NCBI RefSeq assembly: GCF_018617875.1 | Contig: NZ_JACSKZ010000004.1 | Coordinates: forward strand, 62,001 to 126,000 | Direction of reading: 5' to 3' | Length of the DNA: 64,000 nt | From: Exiguobacterium algae | Lineage (GTDB): Bacteria; Bacillota; Bacilli; Exiguobacteriales; Exiguobacteriaceae | Shown here: positions 8,206 through 17,100 of the stretch, piece by piece | How positions within the stretch are numbered: position 1 is the stretch's first letter | How the letters are laid out: every line of letters starts with the position of its first letter | Made by a program: the position numbers and the translations under genes | Notes under the pieces: model-generated | The model's input: only the letters and a program-made list of their open reading frames with translations | What the model was told of the DNA's origin: nothing | The model's database searches: none

Positions 8206-8240
8206 AAAAAGCGCAGACCCGCGGGTCTGCGCTTTCGTTT
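8206..8240. terminator. Bidirectional terminator between malic enzyme and pflA
   Basis: The self-complementary stretch AAAGCGCAGACCC plus its complement forms a 14 bp stem with A runs on one side and T residues on the other, serving the convergent genes. Confidence 0.85.
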
Positions 8241-8955
8241 ATACCGTTCCTTGCAAAATCCCTTCTGCCCACTCCACTTCTTCCGAAGTCGGTGGTTTTG
8301 TCCCTGCTAAAGGATAGTCGAGGCCGAGTGCCTCCCACTTATAAACACCCATCTCATGATAAGGCAAGATTTCTACCTTTTCCACATGGTTTAGCTTTTG
8401 AATAAATGCCGCCGTACGACGGAGGGCACCTTCTTCAAGTGTCCATCCCGGGACGAGGACGTGGCGAATCCACATTTTCGTTCCGCGCTCGGAAAGGTGT
8501 TCAGCAAGCGCGAGCGTGTTGGCATTGCTACGCCCAGTCAGTTTTTTGCACATGTCGTCATCGATATGTTTAATGTCGAGTAAGACAAGATCGGTATGAT
8601 CTAATATCGCATCCAAGTTAGGAGGACGGAGGGCACCCGACGTGTCGACCGTCGTATGCAATCCATGCTTTTTCGCTTCACGAAGCAATGCTTCTAAAAA
8701 CTCAGGTTGCGCAAGTGGGTCTCCACCTGAAATCGTGATGCCGCCGTTGGATGCTTCCATAAACGGACGATAACTGAGCGCTTCTTGAATGACATCCTCT
8801 GCCGAGCGATGATTATTCTTTTTGAAATCCCATGTGTCCGCATTATGGCAGTACAAGCAACGTAGTGCACAACCTTGTAAAAACACGATGAAGCGAATTC
8901 CCGGACCGTCAACCGTTCCGAACGATTCGACCGAGTGAACATATCCCATTGTCAT
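8239..8955 (-). CDS. pflA: Pyruvate formate-lyase activating enzyme
   Basis: A 238-residue radical SAM enzyme that installs the glycyl radical on PflB. The cluster motif is CALRCLYC (C-x3-C-x2-C) near residue 30, preceded by the family signature GTVDGPGIRFIVFLQG, and the SAM-binding GG is in ISGGDPL. It follows pflB on the same strand with a 56-base gap that holds a stable hairpin. The start has AGGAGGTCATTTCG upstream. Confidence 0.95.
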   Translation of the reverse strand: MTMGYVHSVESFGTVDGPGIRFIVFLQGCALRCLYCHNADTWDFKKNNHRSAEDVIQEALSYRPFMEASNGGITISGGDPLAQPEFLEALLREAKKHGLHTTVDTSGALRPPNLDAILDHTDLVLLDIKHIDDDMCKKLTGRSNANTLALAEHLSERGTKMWIRHVLVPGWTLEEGALRRTAAFIQKLNHVEKVEILPYHEMGVYKWEALGLDYPLAGTKPPTSEEVEWAEGILQGTV

Positions 8956-8977
8956 CGAAATGACCTCCTAACGAATG

Positions 8978-9001
8978 AGCGGCCTTCCTTAGAAGGCCGC
9001 T
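8978..9001 (-). promoter_or_regulatory. Hairpin between pflB and pflA
   Basis: AGCGGCCTT, a 6-base loop and AAGGCCGCT form a strong stem with no T run. It sits in the operon spacer and more likely protects or trims the pflB message, or lowers pflA expression, than ends transcription. Confidence 0.5.
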
Positions 9002-9011
9002 AAGCCTTTAC

Positions 9012-11258
9012 TTATAAAGAACCGTGGAACGTACGGTTAATAACATCGATTTGTTGTTCGCGAGTCAATTTGATGAAGTTGACTGCATAACCAGATACAC
9101 GAATTGTGAGCTGTGGATATTTTTCTGGGTGATCCATCGCATCAAGGAGTGTTTCACGGTTGAACACGTTGACGTTCAAGTGATGTCCTTTATGCTCTCC
9201 GCTCATGTAACCATCAAGAAGTGCTGCCAAGTTGAGTTCACGTGCGACTTCTTCTTTACCGAGTGCTTTCGGTACGATTGAGAACGTGTATGAAATCCCG
9301 TCTTGTGCATCTTCAAACGGAAGCTTCGCAACAGATGAGAGCGATGCAGCAGCACCTTTCGTGTCTCGTCCATGCATTGGGTTCGCCCCTGGTGCAAATG
9401 GTTCGCCTGCACGACGTCCGTCAGGTGTGTTACCTGTCTTCTTACCGTAAACAACGTTTGAAGTGATCGTCAAAATCGATTGCGTGTGAAGTGAGTCACG
9501 GTAAGTTTTGTGTTTACGAACTTTCTCCATGAATGAACGAACAAGTTCTGCCGCGATCGAGTCGACACGGTCGTCGTTGTTACCGAATTTAGGGAAGTCG
9601 CCTTCAGTTTCAAAGTCAACTGCAATTCCTTCTTCATTGCGAATCGGTTTAACTGTCGCGTACTTGATTGCTGAGAGACTGTCTGCCGTTACAGAGAGAC
9701 CGGCGATTCCACATGCCATCGTCCGTAAGATTTCCGGATCATGGAGAGCCATTTCAATTCGCTCGTATGCATATTTGTCATGCATGTAGTGAATGACGTT
9801 AAGTGTGTTGACATACAGTTCAGCCAACCAGTCAAGTGTACGGTCGAAGTCTGCATATACTTTTTCGTATGTGAGCACTTCTTCCGTGTTCATTTCCCAA
9901 GCAGGAGCAACCTGTGCACCACTCTTCTCGTCGCGACCACCGTTCATACTGTAAAGAAGGGCTTTCGCCATGTTTGCGCGCGCTCCGAAGAACTGCATTT
10001 GTTTACCTGTCTTCATTGGTGATACACAGCAAGCAATACTGTAGTCATCACCGAATTGTGGGCACATCAAGTCATCGTTTTCGTATTGGATCGCTGACGT
10101 CTCAATCGACATCTTCGCACAATATTGTTTGAACGACTCAGGAAGTTTTGTTGACCAAAGTACAGTCAAGTTCGGCTCTGGAGCAGGTCCGAGGTTTGAA
10201 AGCGAGTGGAGGAAACGGAACGAGTTTTTCGTAACGTTTGAGCGACCGTCTTCACTCATTCCACCGATTGACTCCGTTACCCATGTTGGGTCCCCAGAGA
10301 AGAGTTCATTGTAGTCAGGTGTACGCAAGAATTTGACGATCCGCAGCTTCATGATGAAGTGGTCGACGATCTCTTGTACTTCTGATTCGGTATAGCGACC
10401 TGATTCGATATCACGTTCAGCATAAATGTCGAGGAACGTCGATACGCGTCCGAGTGACATCGCTGCACCGTTTTGTTCTTTGATCGCTGCGAGGTATGCC
10501 AAGTAGACCCATTGGAACGCCTCTTGTGTATTTTCAGCCGGACGTCCGAGATCGAAGCCGTATGCTGCTCCAAGTTGTTTCAATTCTTGAAGGGCACGGA
10601 GTTGTTCATTCATTTCTTCACGGTCACGAATGTCTGATTCAGATAAGAATCCGCCTCGTTTTGCCAAGTCTTTTTTGCGCTCTGCAATCAGGAAGTCAAT
10701 TCCGTAAAGTGCAACGCGACGATAGTCCCCGATGATCCGACCGCGACCGTATGCATCCGGAAGCCCTGTAATAATCCCTGATTTACGTGCTGCACGCATT
10801 TCTGGCGTGTATGCATCGAATACACCTTGGTTATGCGTCTTGCGGATATTTGAATAAATTTTTGTGATTTCGTCGTTTGGTTCGAAGCCGTATGATTCAA
10901 GCGCAGCGTCGACCATCCGAATTCCACCGTTCGGGTGAATCGAACGTTTGAATGGCTCGTCTGTTTGTACACCGACGATTTTCTCTAAATCTTTGTTTAA
11001 GTATCCCGGACCGTGTGAGACGATCGTAGATGGTGTGTTTTGGTCAACGTCCCAAACGCCACCGCGTTCACGCTCTTCTGATGTTAATTCCATGACGCGG
11101 TTCCAAAGAGTAGTCGTTGCTTCTGTCGGACCTGCCAAGAACGTATCGTCACCAGTGTACTCGTGACGGTTCAAACGGATAAATTCACTGACATTCACTT
11201 CATTTGCCCACTGACCAGGTACAAATCCTGACCAAGCTGATTTAATTTCGGTTGCCAT
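9012..11258 (-). CDS. pflB: Formate acetyltransferase (pyruvate formate-lyase)
   Basis: A 748-residue glycyl-radical enzyme converting pyruvate and CoA to acetyl-CoA and formate without oxygen. The active-site cysteine pair is in SIACCVSPM, and the glycyl-radical loop RVSGYAVNF is near the C-terminus. Length matches the family. It is the first gene of pflBA with AGGAGTGACCCAAC before the ATG. The 360-base upstream region holds an Fnr-type box and a partial Rex-like repeat, consistent with anaerobic induction. Confidence 0.97.
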   Translation of the reverse strand: MATEIKSAWSGFVPGQWANEVNVSEFIRLNRHEYTGDDTFLAGPTEATTTLWNRVMELTSEERERGGVWDVDQNTPSTIVSHGPGYLNKDLEKIVGVQTDEPFKRSIHPNGGIRMVDAALESYGFEPNDEITKIYSNIRKTHNQGVFDAYTPEMRAARKSGIITGLPDAYGRGRIIGDYRRVALYGIDFLIAERKKDLAKRGGFLSESDIRDREEMNEQLRALQELKQLGAAYGFDLGRPAENTQEAFQWVYLAYLAAIKEQNGAAMSLGRVSTFLDIYAERDIESGRYTESEVQEIVDHFIMKLRIVKFLRTPDYNELFSGDPTWVTESIGGMSEDGRSNVTKNSFRFLHSLSNLGPAPEPNLTVLWSTKLPESFKQYCAKMSIETSAIQYENDDLMCPQFGDDYSIACCVSPMKTGKQMQFFGARANMAKALLYSMNGGRDEKSGAQVAPAWEMNTEEVLTYEKVYADFDRTLDWLAELYVNTLNVIHYMHDKYAYERIEMALHDPEILRTMACGIAGLSVTADSLSAIKYATVKPIRNEEGIAVDFETEGDFPKFGNNDDRVDSIAAELVRSFMEKVRKHKTYRDSLHTQSILTITSNVVYGKKTGNTPDGRRAGEPFAPGANPMHGRDTKGAAASLSSVAKLPFEDAQDGISYTFSIVPKALGKEEVARELNLAALLDGYMSGEHKGHHLNVNVFNRETLLDAMDHPEKYPQLTIRVSGYAVNFIKLTREQQIDVINRTFHGSL

Positions 11259-11343
11259 GTTGGGTCACTCCTCGTTGTTGAAATAACTGCCTGCTTTCTA
11301 TAATGTGAGTGTACGTGAAAACGTGAACAATTTGTTTTACATT

Positions 11344-11361
11344 CTTGTGAAACTTGTAACA
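11344..11361 (-). promoter_or_regulatory. Rex-like imperfect repeat upstream of pflB
   Basis: TTGTGAAACTTGTAACAA keeps one good half of the Rex consensus (TTGTGAA-N6-TTCACAA) and a degenerate second half. It is a candidate only. Within 11259-11618 no ORF is supported. Confidence 0.25.
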
Positions 11362-11520
11362 ATCTTATGAACGTTGCTCCAAAGCCGTTTTTGAAAGCGT
11401 TTTATAAACTGTTACATTCCACTACCGAGTAGAACTGAAACAGTTTTCCCGCATAGTAAAAGGGTTTTCGCTTACACTGTACTATCGCTTTCATTCTGTG
11501 ACGAACTATACAGATTTAGC

Positions 11521-11536
11521 GGTGATATTTATCACA
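11521..11536 (-). promoter_or_regulatory. Fnr box upstream of pflBA
   Basis: On the minus strand this reads TGTGATAAATATCACC, one base from the B. subtilis Fnr consensus TGTGA-N6-TCACT. Its centre is 41.5 bases from a start that would use the -10-like CAGAAT (11493-11498). It is also 16 bases upstream of the divergent promoter of the 11619 gene. Confidence 0.65.
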
Positions 11537-11551
11537 GAAATGGGATAGAAC

Positions 11552-11580
11552 TTGAATTTTCAGCTTGTATCGAGCACAAT
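11552..11580 (+). promoter_or_regulatory. Promoter of the 11619 gene
   Basis: TTGAAT (11552-11557), a 17-base spacer and CACAAT (11575-11580), 38 bases before the ATG. Confidence 0.5.
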
Positions 11581-11618
11581 GAAGGCAGAACAATGTATAA
11601 GAGGAAGGGGTTCTACCT

Positions 11619-12041
11619 ATGACGTATGAACCATTGACAGTCAATCACACGTTGAAAGTCGGCGACCGGATCTCGCTTAAAGTAGAGGAAGCCGGTGAAA
11701 ATCGTGACGGTTTTATCACAGAGTTTGAAGAGGATGGATTTTGGATTCGCTTTGACGACGACATCGAAAATGAGGATTTCATCGATTATCGTGATCAGTT
11801 GCTCGTCGCGCTCATCTCGCGCCCGATTGACGTGGCAACGACGTATCCGGAGCTGAAACCATTTGAACGCATGATGAAAGAATTACAGTACCGCGTCTAT
11901 CAAGGGTTTACGATTGAAGGAGTCGAATTAACGGCGGAAGGTGCCGATGCGCACATCCAACTCGTTGAAGATGGTCAGACCTATACCCAGACGCTTCGTT
12001 CTTCGATGGAAGAAGACACAGAACATGTTCGCTATATTTGA
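11619..12041 (+). CDS. Hypothetical acidic protein
   Basis: 140 residues, soluble and acidic, with a beta-rich N-terminal half (LKVGDRISLKVEEAGENRDGFITEFEEDGFWIRFDDD) that resembles an SH3/PilZ-like small barrel. No motif that fixes a function was recognised. AAGAGGAAGGGG precedes the ATG. It stands alone between the pfl promoter region and the helicase gene, with its own promoter and terminator; the shared Fnr-box region could give it oxygen-dependent control. Confidence 0.65.
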   Translation: MTYEPLTVNHTLKVGDRISLKVEEAGENRDGFITEFEEDGFWIRFDDDIENEDFIDYRDQLLVALISRPIDVATTYPELKPFERMMKELQYRVYQGFTIEGVELTAEGADAHIQLVEDGQTYTQTLRSSMEEDTEHVRYI

Positions 12042-12044
12042 TGG

Positions 12045-12076
12045 AGGGAGCGCTTTCGCTTCCTTTGTTTTTGCTT
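12045..12076 (+). terminator. Terminator after the 11619 gene
   Basis: GGGAGCG-CTTT-CGCTTCC stem followed by TTTGTTTTT. Confidence 0.7.
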
Positions 12077-12095
12077 AACGATAAGGAGAAATGAT

Positions 12096-13259
12096 ATGAA
12101 CTTTACAAAACCTTTTATTAACGAAACGTGGGAACGGATGGGCTTCAAGGAACCGATGCCGGTTCAAAAAGAAGCATTCCCGCTCCTATTAGATGGAAAA
12201 GATGTGACGATTGAGGCACCGACCGGTACGGGGAAAACGCTCGCCTACCTGCTTCCGGCTATCGAGAAAATTGATCCGACGAACGACCGGATCCAAGTCG
12301 TCGTCGTCGCCCCGACACGGGAACTTGTCATGCAGATTCAGCAAGTCGCCCAGCGCTTCACAGAAAAAGGGGATGTCCGCATCGGCTCGTTCATCGGTGG
12401 CGTTGAATTGAAACGCCAAATCGACCGTTTGAAGAAAAAACCGCATCTGATTGTCGGCACACCGGGACGCCTTGTGGAACTGATTGACAAGAAGAAGTTA
12501 AAACTTCACGAGACGCACACTGTCATCTTAGATGAAGCCGATCAAATCATCGACAGCGGTTTGACGGATGCAGCCGAACGTATCATCAAACACACGGCGT
12601 TCGAGCGTCAACTCGCTCTCGTCTCGGCTACGTTGACTGATTCTTTAAAAGAATGGGCGACACCGTTCATGAACGACCCGGCCCATATTAAGATCGAACG
12701 TGCTGTCAGCGACCAAGTGACGTACGGATACTTGCTCACGACACGCCGCTATAAGCCGGAACTTCTGCGCCGTCTCTCGCACGTCGATGGTGTGAAGGCA
12801 CTTGCATTCATCAACAACCGCTCGTTCTTGCCACCGCTCCGCGGAGAACTCGAGAAGTTGAAAGTGAACTACCGAATGCTTGACAGCTTGAAGGGAAAAC
12901 GTGAGCGCGTTGAGACGCTTCGCGAGTTCCGCAAAGGAGAATATCCACTCCTGATTACGACCGGACTTGCTGCACGCGGACTTGATATTGAAGATGTGAC
13001 GCACGTCGTCCATTTCGACTTACCAGAGTCAATCGATGACTTTATCCACCGTTCAGGTCGAACGGCTCGCGGAAATGCTGGAGGAACCGTTTTATCACTC
13101 GTCACGACAGACGACCTCCCGCACTTGAAGGGATTTGCACGTCAGCTCGGTGTCGAGCTAAAAGAACTTGAGATTTATCGTGGAGACGTGATCGAGAAAC
13201 GCATCGAGGACAAACCTCCTGTTGTGAAACGACCAGCGAAACGAGGACCCCGCCGATGA
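12096..13259 (+). CDS. yfmL: DEAD-box RNA helicase, YfmL-like
   Basis: 387 residues with all core helicase motifs: Q-motif region PMPVQKEAF, APTGTGKT (I), APTREL (Ia), GTPGR, DEAD, SAT (III), TTGLAARGLDIEDV and HRSGRTARG (VI). No long C-terminal extension beyond a short basic tail. Sequence and length resemble B. subtilis YfmL, which helps ribosome maturation and cold growth. Its last bases overlap the next ORF as ATGA, so the two are translated together. Confidence 0.85.
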   Translation: MNFTKPFINETWERMGFKEPMPVQKEAFPLLLDGKDVTIEAPTGTGKTLAYLLPAIEKIDPTNDRIQVVVVAPTRELVMQIQQVAQRFTEKGDVRIGSFIGGVELKRQIDRLKKKPHLIVGTPGRLVELIDKKKLKLHETHTVILDEADQIIDSGLTDAAERIIKHTAFERQLALVSATLTDSLKEWATPFMNDPAHIKIERAVSDQVTYGYLLTTRRYKPELLRRLSHVDGVKALAFINNRSFLPPLRGELEKLKVNYRMLDSLKGKRERVETLREFRKGEYPLLITTGLAARGLDIEDVTHVVHFDLPESIDDFIHRSGRTARGNAGGTVLSLVTTDDLPHLKGFARQLGVELKELEIYRGDVIEKRIEDKPPVVKRPAKRGPRR

Positions 13260-13900
13260 AAAAAGACCGGAAAGTGATTCCATTCCCTTTGCTAGTCGAG
13301 GAGTCCGAATTGCTTGCCGAGCTAAAAAAGTTATACGAGCAAGCAGCACTCGCACGTAGCACACAATGGACGAACTATATTCAGGAAATCGCCTCTGAAG
13401 GAACGTGGCATTTAAAGGATGCCGAACTGTTTAGAGACTTATTCATCGACTGGGCTGTCTTCTTCGAGACGGATGAAGACGGTATGACGCCTCACGGTCG
13501 CTACTTGGCTGACCATAAAGGAGACATGTCACCTGCCCTATACCATGCGCTTCGCGGACTCGCCGTCCCGCGATGCAGCATTTACGAAGTGACGGAAGAC
13601 GGACAGTTAAGAGACTGGGAGTCAAAAGAAACGTATTCGGTTCAACTGCCGGAAGTACGCGAGACCGGTGACCTCGTCCTCGGGAAGTTACTCGATATTC
13701 GGGGAAGCTGGCGTTTCGGCTCGGCGTTCCTCGCCTTACCTGCGAAGATGGCTGGAAATGTATCCGACTTATATATTGATTTCACCGATGAAGTCGGACC
13801 CGGTGCCTTCCTCGAACAATTCCCCGAGTTTTGCGCGGAATTGATCGATCTTTTACTTGATTTAGAAGAAGGCGTCATCATCCCGAAACCATCAAAATAA
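13256..13900 (+). CDS. Hypothetical protein coupled to the helicase
   Basis: 214 residues, cytosolic, mixed alpha/beta, acidic. No catalytic motif was recognised. Recurrent features are aromatic-rich helices at the N-terminus and the C-terminal helix EFCAELIDLLLDLEEG. Its ATG overlaps the helicase stop by 4 bases (ATGA), which suggests a related role, perhaps in RNA or ribosome metabolism; this is inference from position only. Confidence 0.75.
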   Translation: MKKDRKVIPFPLLVEESELLAELKKLYEQAALARSTQWTNYIQEIASEGTWHLKDAELFRDLFIDWAVFFETDEDGMTPHGRYLADHKGDMSPALYHALRGLAVPRCSIYEVTEDGQLRDWESKETYSVQLPEVRETGDLVLGKLLDIRGSWRFGSAFLALPAKMAGNVSDLYIDFTDEVGPGAFLEQFPEFCAELIDLLLDLEEGVIIPKPSK

Positions 13901-13935
13901 GCGAAGGGCCAAGTGCCCTTCGCTTATTTTATTAT
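13896..13935. terminator. Bidirectional terminator
   Basis: AATAAGCGAAGGGC and its exact complement around a 5-base loop, with AT-rich runs on both sides, between convergent genes. Confidence 0.85.
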
Positions 13936-14538
13936 TTCCTCCACGTCTATAATCAGATTCGCATTTCTTTTAGGACAGGTGACTTTTTCATAGTATTCTT
14001 CCCCCGGCCAATAGCGTCGTCTGTATTTATCCAGCCGTTCCTCCATGTCCCCGATATACGTATCCCGCTGCAGGACTCTTTCATAACGCACTTCACGTGG
14101 ACAGTCGAGGTACATCATGTAATCGAAATACGCACGCCATTCCGGACGTTGGAGAAAGATTCCTTCAATCACCACAATACTCTGTTTGGATACATCAACC
14201 AGTTGTTTCGTGATGACGTCTTGCTCCTTCGCATATTTCGGTAGGACTAACTGACTCTCCCCTTCATATAGAGGCTGAAATAGACCCGAAACCAATCCGG
14301 CTACATCCCACTGCATCTCGTAGTACTCCATTGCTTCCGGATGACCCGTCCCATATCGCTTCGATCGCTCGACGATGTAATCATCAATATGTAATATCAC
14401 CAAATCGGGAAGTCTTGTTAATTCGGACATGAATGTTGTCTTCCCCGCCCCGCTCAAACCGTCAACGCCGACAATGAACGGACGATGCGGCTGATGCGCT
14501 TGATAGGCGTTCAAAATTTTCGTTTGGTATGGATTCAA
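13924..14538 (-). CDS. Uridine-kinase-like P-loop kinase
   Basis: About 204 residues from a TTG start at 14538, which has AGGGAGGGG five bases upstream. The P-loop is GVDGLSGAGKTT near residue 30, followed by a LHIDDYI motif and VVIEGIFLQRPEW, the layout of uridine/pantothenate-kinase-like NTPases. The phosphorylated substrate cannot be told from sequence. It is convergent with the helicase pair and lies downstream of the oxidase operon but separated from it by a terminator. Confidence 0.75.
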   Translation of the reverse strand: MNPYQTKILNAYQAHQPHRPFIVGVDGLSGAGKTTFMSELTRLPDLVILHIDDYIVERSKRYGTGHPEAMEYYEMQWDVAGLVSGLFQPLYEGESQLVLPKYAKEQDVITKQLVDVSKQSIVVIEGIFLQRPEWRAYFDYMMYLDCPREVRYERVLQRDTYIGDMEERLDKYRRRYWPGEEYYEKVTCPKRNANLIIDVEEIIK

Positions 14539-14577
14539 CTCATCCCCTCCCTCCTCTATTATGAACGGAAACATAAG

Positions 14578-14609
14578 AAAAAGTCAGTCTCCCGAAGAGA
14601 CTGACTTTC
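14578..14609 (-). terminator. Terminator of the ba3 oxidase operon
   Basis: On the minus strand AAAGTCAGTCTC-TTCG-GGAGACTGACTTT is followed by TTCTT: a stable stem capped by a UUCG tetraloop. Confidence 0.85.
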
Positions 14610-14614
14610 ATCAA

Positions 14615-16300
14615 TTACCAGAGTACCCAACCTCGAGCTCCTGGAGGTGCACTTTCAATCAAGTGCCAGATTGGAACAGTGTAAGCAAACGCAATCAAGA
14701 CGAATGTCACTGTAATCCAAAGCTTCCAGTTTTCGAAGTAACGCGGTGTTTCCATTGCTGCTTCTTCCGTTTCCGCAAGCGGGAATTCTTCTTCCCCTTT
14801 CGGAGCGAGGAATGAAAGGTTGAACATCGAGTAGACAAAGATGAGGACCGAGATGAAGAGAATCGTTCCACCGATCGCCATCATGATGTGGTAAGGAATC
14901 CATTCACGTGTCAACGCATCTGAGAAGTATGTTGCAGGACCCGTACGACGCGGGTTCCCGTTCAAGCCTGAGATGTGCATCGCATAAGACATGATGGCCA
15001 TACCGAACGCCCAAGTTCCGGCCTGAACCAAACCAAGCTTATTCATCGCTTTCGTTAACGTACGTCCACGAAGCGTAGGAACGAGCCAGTACGCCGTACC
15101 GAAGAATGTCAACGCGACCGCTGTACCAACAGTGATGTGGAAGTGACCTGTGACCCAAAGCGTGTTGTGAACCATCGCGTTCAATTGGTGAGACGCGTTA
15201 ATGATCCCGCCCGCACCGGCAGGAATGAAGAACAGCATCCCGATGAACGGTGCGAGGAAGCGAACGTCACCATACGGCATTTTCTTCACCCATCCGAACA
15301 ATCCTTTTGCTCCAAGCGCACGTCCACGAAGTTCGAACGTCGCGAAGAGGGAGAAGGCAGTCATGAACGATGGAATGACGACCAAGAACGTCAAAATAAC
15401 TTGAACGAACTTCCAGAACGGCTCAATCCCTGGCTCTGTCAACTGGTGGTGGAAACCAACCGGGAATGAGAAGAGCAAGAACAATAAGAACGCCATACGT
15501 GCGAGTGCATCTGAGAAGATTTTACCCCCGATGACTTTTGGCACGACTGTATACCAGACGATATAAGCAGGCATTAGCCAGAAGTATACGAGCGGGTGAC
15601 CGAAGTACCAGAACAATGTACGTGATAACTCGATTCCAACTGTATCTGTCCAGCCGAGCGAGAGCGGTAAGAGCTGGAAGAGAATTGTTGCAGCGACACC
15701 GAGTGTTGCAATATCCCAAAGGAGCATTGTCATGATACTCATGTATGCCGGAAGTGGCGGATGAACACCTGGGTTTTCACGCTTATAGTCTGCATACATA
15801 CGGAACATCGCAAATGATGACAACCATGTTCCGACGACAAAGAGAACAAGTCCGACGTAGAAAATCGGATCCGCCATGAGCGGTGCGTAGAACGTATAAA
15901 GAACTGTCCCTTTGTTCGCAAGTACCATGACTGTAACGAGAACCGCACCTAAAATCATTGTCCAGAAACCTAACCATCCGACTCGTGTCGGGAACGCTTC
16001 AAAGCGACCAAATGATTTAGCGAGCAACGCGAAAAGCAAACCGATGATAAACATTGTTGTGAACACGATTCCTAACATGATTCCGTGTGCAGTCAACAGC
16101 TGATAATATCCAAAAATCTCCGGGATGACACCCGTACGAATCAATGTTTGCGTCAATCCAGCTAACGCGCCAATCAAGATTGCGAGAACTGAAACGAAGA
16201 CGTGACTGTAAGCCAAACGTGCTTCTTTCGCACCGATGCTCGGGACCGGAACGCCGCGTTCCATCTCCCATTGCTTCATTTTAGAAGATACGTCATTCAT
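14615..16300 (-). CDS. Cytochrome c oxidase subunit I, ba3/b(o/a)3 type
   Basis: A 561-residue, roughly 13-helix membrane protein carrying heme and CuB. Ligand regions are visible: GHPLVYFWLMP (CuB His and Tyr), GFHHQL (CuB His pair) and TGHFHITVG (heme ligands). The short length and GHPLVYFW form mark type B (ba3) oxidases, which have high oxygen affinity. It is the last gene of a three-gene operon IIa-II-I. An upstream Fnr box suggests use at low oxygen. Confidence 0.92.
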   Translation of the reverse strand: MNDVSSKMKQWEMERGVPVPSIGAKEARLAYSHVFVSVLAILIGALAGLTQTLIRTGVIPEIFGYYQLLTAHGIMLGIVFTTMFIIGLLFALLAKSFGRFEAFPTRVGWLGFWTMILGAVLVTVMVLANKGTVLYTFYAPLMADPIFYVGLVLFVVGTWLSSFAMFRMYADYKRENPGVHPPLPAYMSIMTMLLWDIATLGVAATILFQLLPLSLGWTDTVGIELSRTLFWYFGHPLVYFWLMPAYIVWYTVVPKVIGGKIFSDALARMAFLLFLLFSFPVGFHHQLTEPGIEPFWKFVQVILTFLVVIPSFMTAFSLFATFELRGRALGAKGLFGWVKKMPYGDVRFLAPFIGMLFFIPAGAGGIINASHQLNAMVHNTLWVTGHFHITVGTAVALTFFGTAYWLVPTLRGRTLTKAMNKLGLVQAGTWAFGMAIMSYAMHISGLNGNPRRTGPATYFSDALTREWIPYHIMMAIGGTILFISVLIFVYSMFNLSFLAPKGEEEFPLAETEEAAMETPRYFENWKLWITVTFVLIAFAYTVPIWHLIESAPPGARGWVLW

Positions 16301-16771
16301 TTAGTCCACCACCTTAATTTTAGTCGACATCATGTGATGTCCTGATCCGCAGTATTCGTTACAAAGAATCAAGAATTCTCCTGATTCTTCAAATGTATAA
16401 GTAAGCGAGTTGATATGTCCTGGGACGACCATCATGTTCACAGGGGTCCCTGTCAATTGGAATCCATGGACAACGTCAGGTGACGTCACGAGGAACGTCA
16501 CTTTTGCTCCTTTTGGAATTTCGACATTTCCTGGAGTAAAAGTAAACGCTTGAGCAATCATGACGAGCTCGTATTCATTGTCCCCGATTTGGTGAAGTCC
16601 AGGGTTATCGAATGGTGCCGTTTGATGTACTTTCGCCGGATCAATCAAATCCGCGTCTGACGCCGGTTGATTCCCTGCCGCGAAAGCGGAGACACCGAGT
16701 ACAGTCAGGAAGACTGCGAGTAATATAATTCCGAATGTTAGCCAATACTTTTCAAGTTTATGAATATGCAC
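16301..16771 (-). CDS. Cytochrome c oxidase subunit II (CuA), ba3 type
   Basis: 156 residues with a single N-terminal transmembrane anchor and an extracytoplasmic cupredoxin domain that takes electrons from cytochrome c. CuA ligands are present: VVHGFQL, CNEYCGSGHHMM (two Cys, His, Met). One anchor rather than two is typical of ba3 oxidases. The start is GTG at 16771 with GGAAAGGAGTG upstream; it lies 24 bases after the subunit IIa stop. Confidence 0.92.
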   Translation of the reverse strand: MHIHKLEKYWLTFGIILLAVFLTVLGVSAFAAGNQPASDADLIDPAKVHQTAPFDNPGLHQIGDNEYELVMIAQAFTFTPGNVEIPKGAKVTFLVTSPDVVHGFQLTGTPVNMMVVPGHINSLTYTFEESGEFLILCNEYCGSGHHMMSTKIKVVD

Positions 16772-16795
16772 TACGAGACACTCCTTTCCGTTTCA

Positions 16796-16915
16796 TTATC
16801 GTGTGACGAATAGATAAAAGACTGAAGACCACATGGCGATGATCACGCCCGCAATAATCATGACCGACGTAAACGTTCCTTTTAAACTCGGTTCTTGTCC
16901 ATCTTTCTTTTCCAC
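16796..16915 (-). CDS. Cytochrome c oxidase subunit IIa (39 aa)
   Basis: A short ORF starting GTG at 16915 behind AAAGGGGTCTTTCAC encodes a 39-residue peptide: a charged N-terminus (EKKDGQEPSLKGTF), one hydrophobic helix (VMIIAGVIIAMWSSVFYLF) and VTR. Size, topology and position before subunit II match subunit IIa of ba3 oxidases, which replaces the missing second helix of subunit II. An in-frame ATG 30 bases upstream has a weaker binding site. Confidence 0.85.
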   Translation of the reverse strand: MEKKDGQEPSLKGTFTSVMIIAGVIIAMWSSVFYLFVTR

Positions 16916-16949
16916 GTGAAAGACCCCTTTCGCTTTAATTTCCATCTTT

Positions 16950-16955
16950 ATTGTA
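16950..16955 (-). promoter_or_regulatory. -10 element of the ba3 oxidase operon
   Basis: TACAAT on the minus strand gives a start near 16943, placing the centre of the Fnr box at about -42, the class II activator position. No good -35 is present, as expected for an activated promoter. Confidence 0.55.
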
Positions 16956-16977
16956 TGCAATCGCTCAGGTGATAATA

Positions 16978-16993
16978 TGTGATATTTATCACT
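16978..16993 (-). promoter_or_regulatory. Fnr box of the ba3 oxidase operon
   Basis: TGTGATATTTATCACT is a perfect match to the B. subtilis Fnr consensus TGTGA-N6-TCACT in plus-strand reading and palindromic. It shares the core TGATATTTATCA with the box upstream of pflBA. Confidence 0.75.
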
Positions 16994-17070
16994 CCAAAAG
17001 TGACAATCACATCGAATTTGCGAAGTTTCAACACATAAAGTTCACATTTAGGGGATGAAGACACACAAAT

Positions 17071-17100
17071 AAAAAAACCACCTGATTCCAAGTGGTTTAA
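17071..17100 (-). terminator. Terminator of fnr
   Basis: On the minus strand AACCACTTGGAATCAGGTGGTT is followed by TTTTTATT. The stem includes the fnr stop codon. Confidence 0.8.

Noticed and set aside
7702-8338. Minus-strand frames of 102 and 154 codons within the malic enzyme gene
   Set aside because: They are shadows of a well-supported enzyme gene, with no family similarity or start signals.
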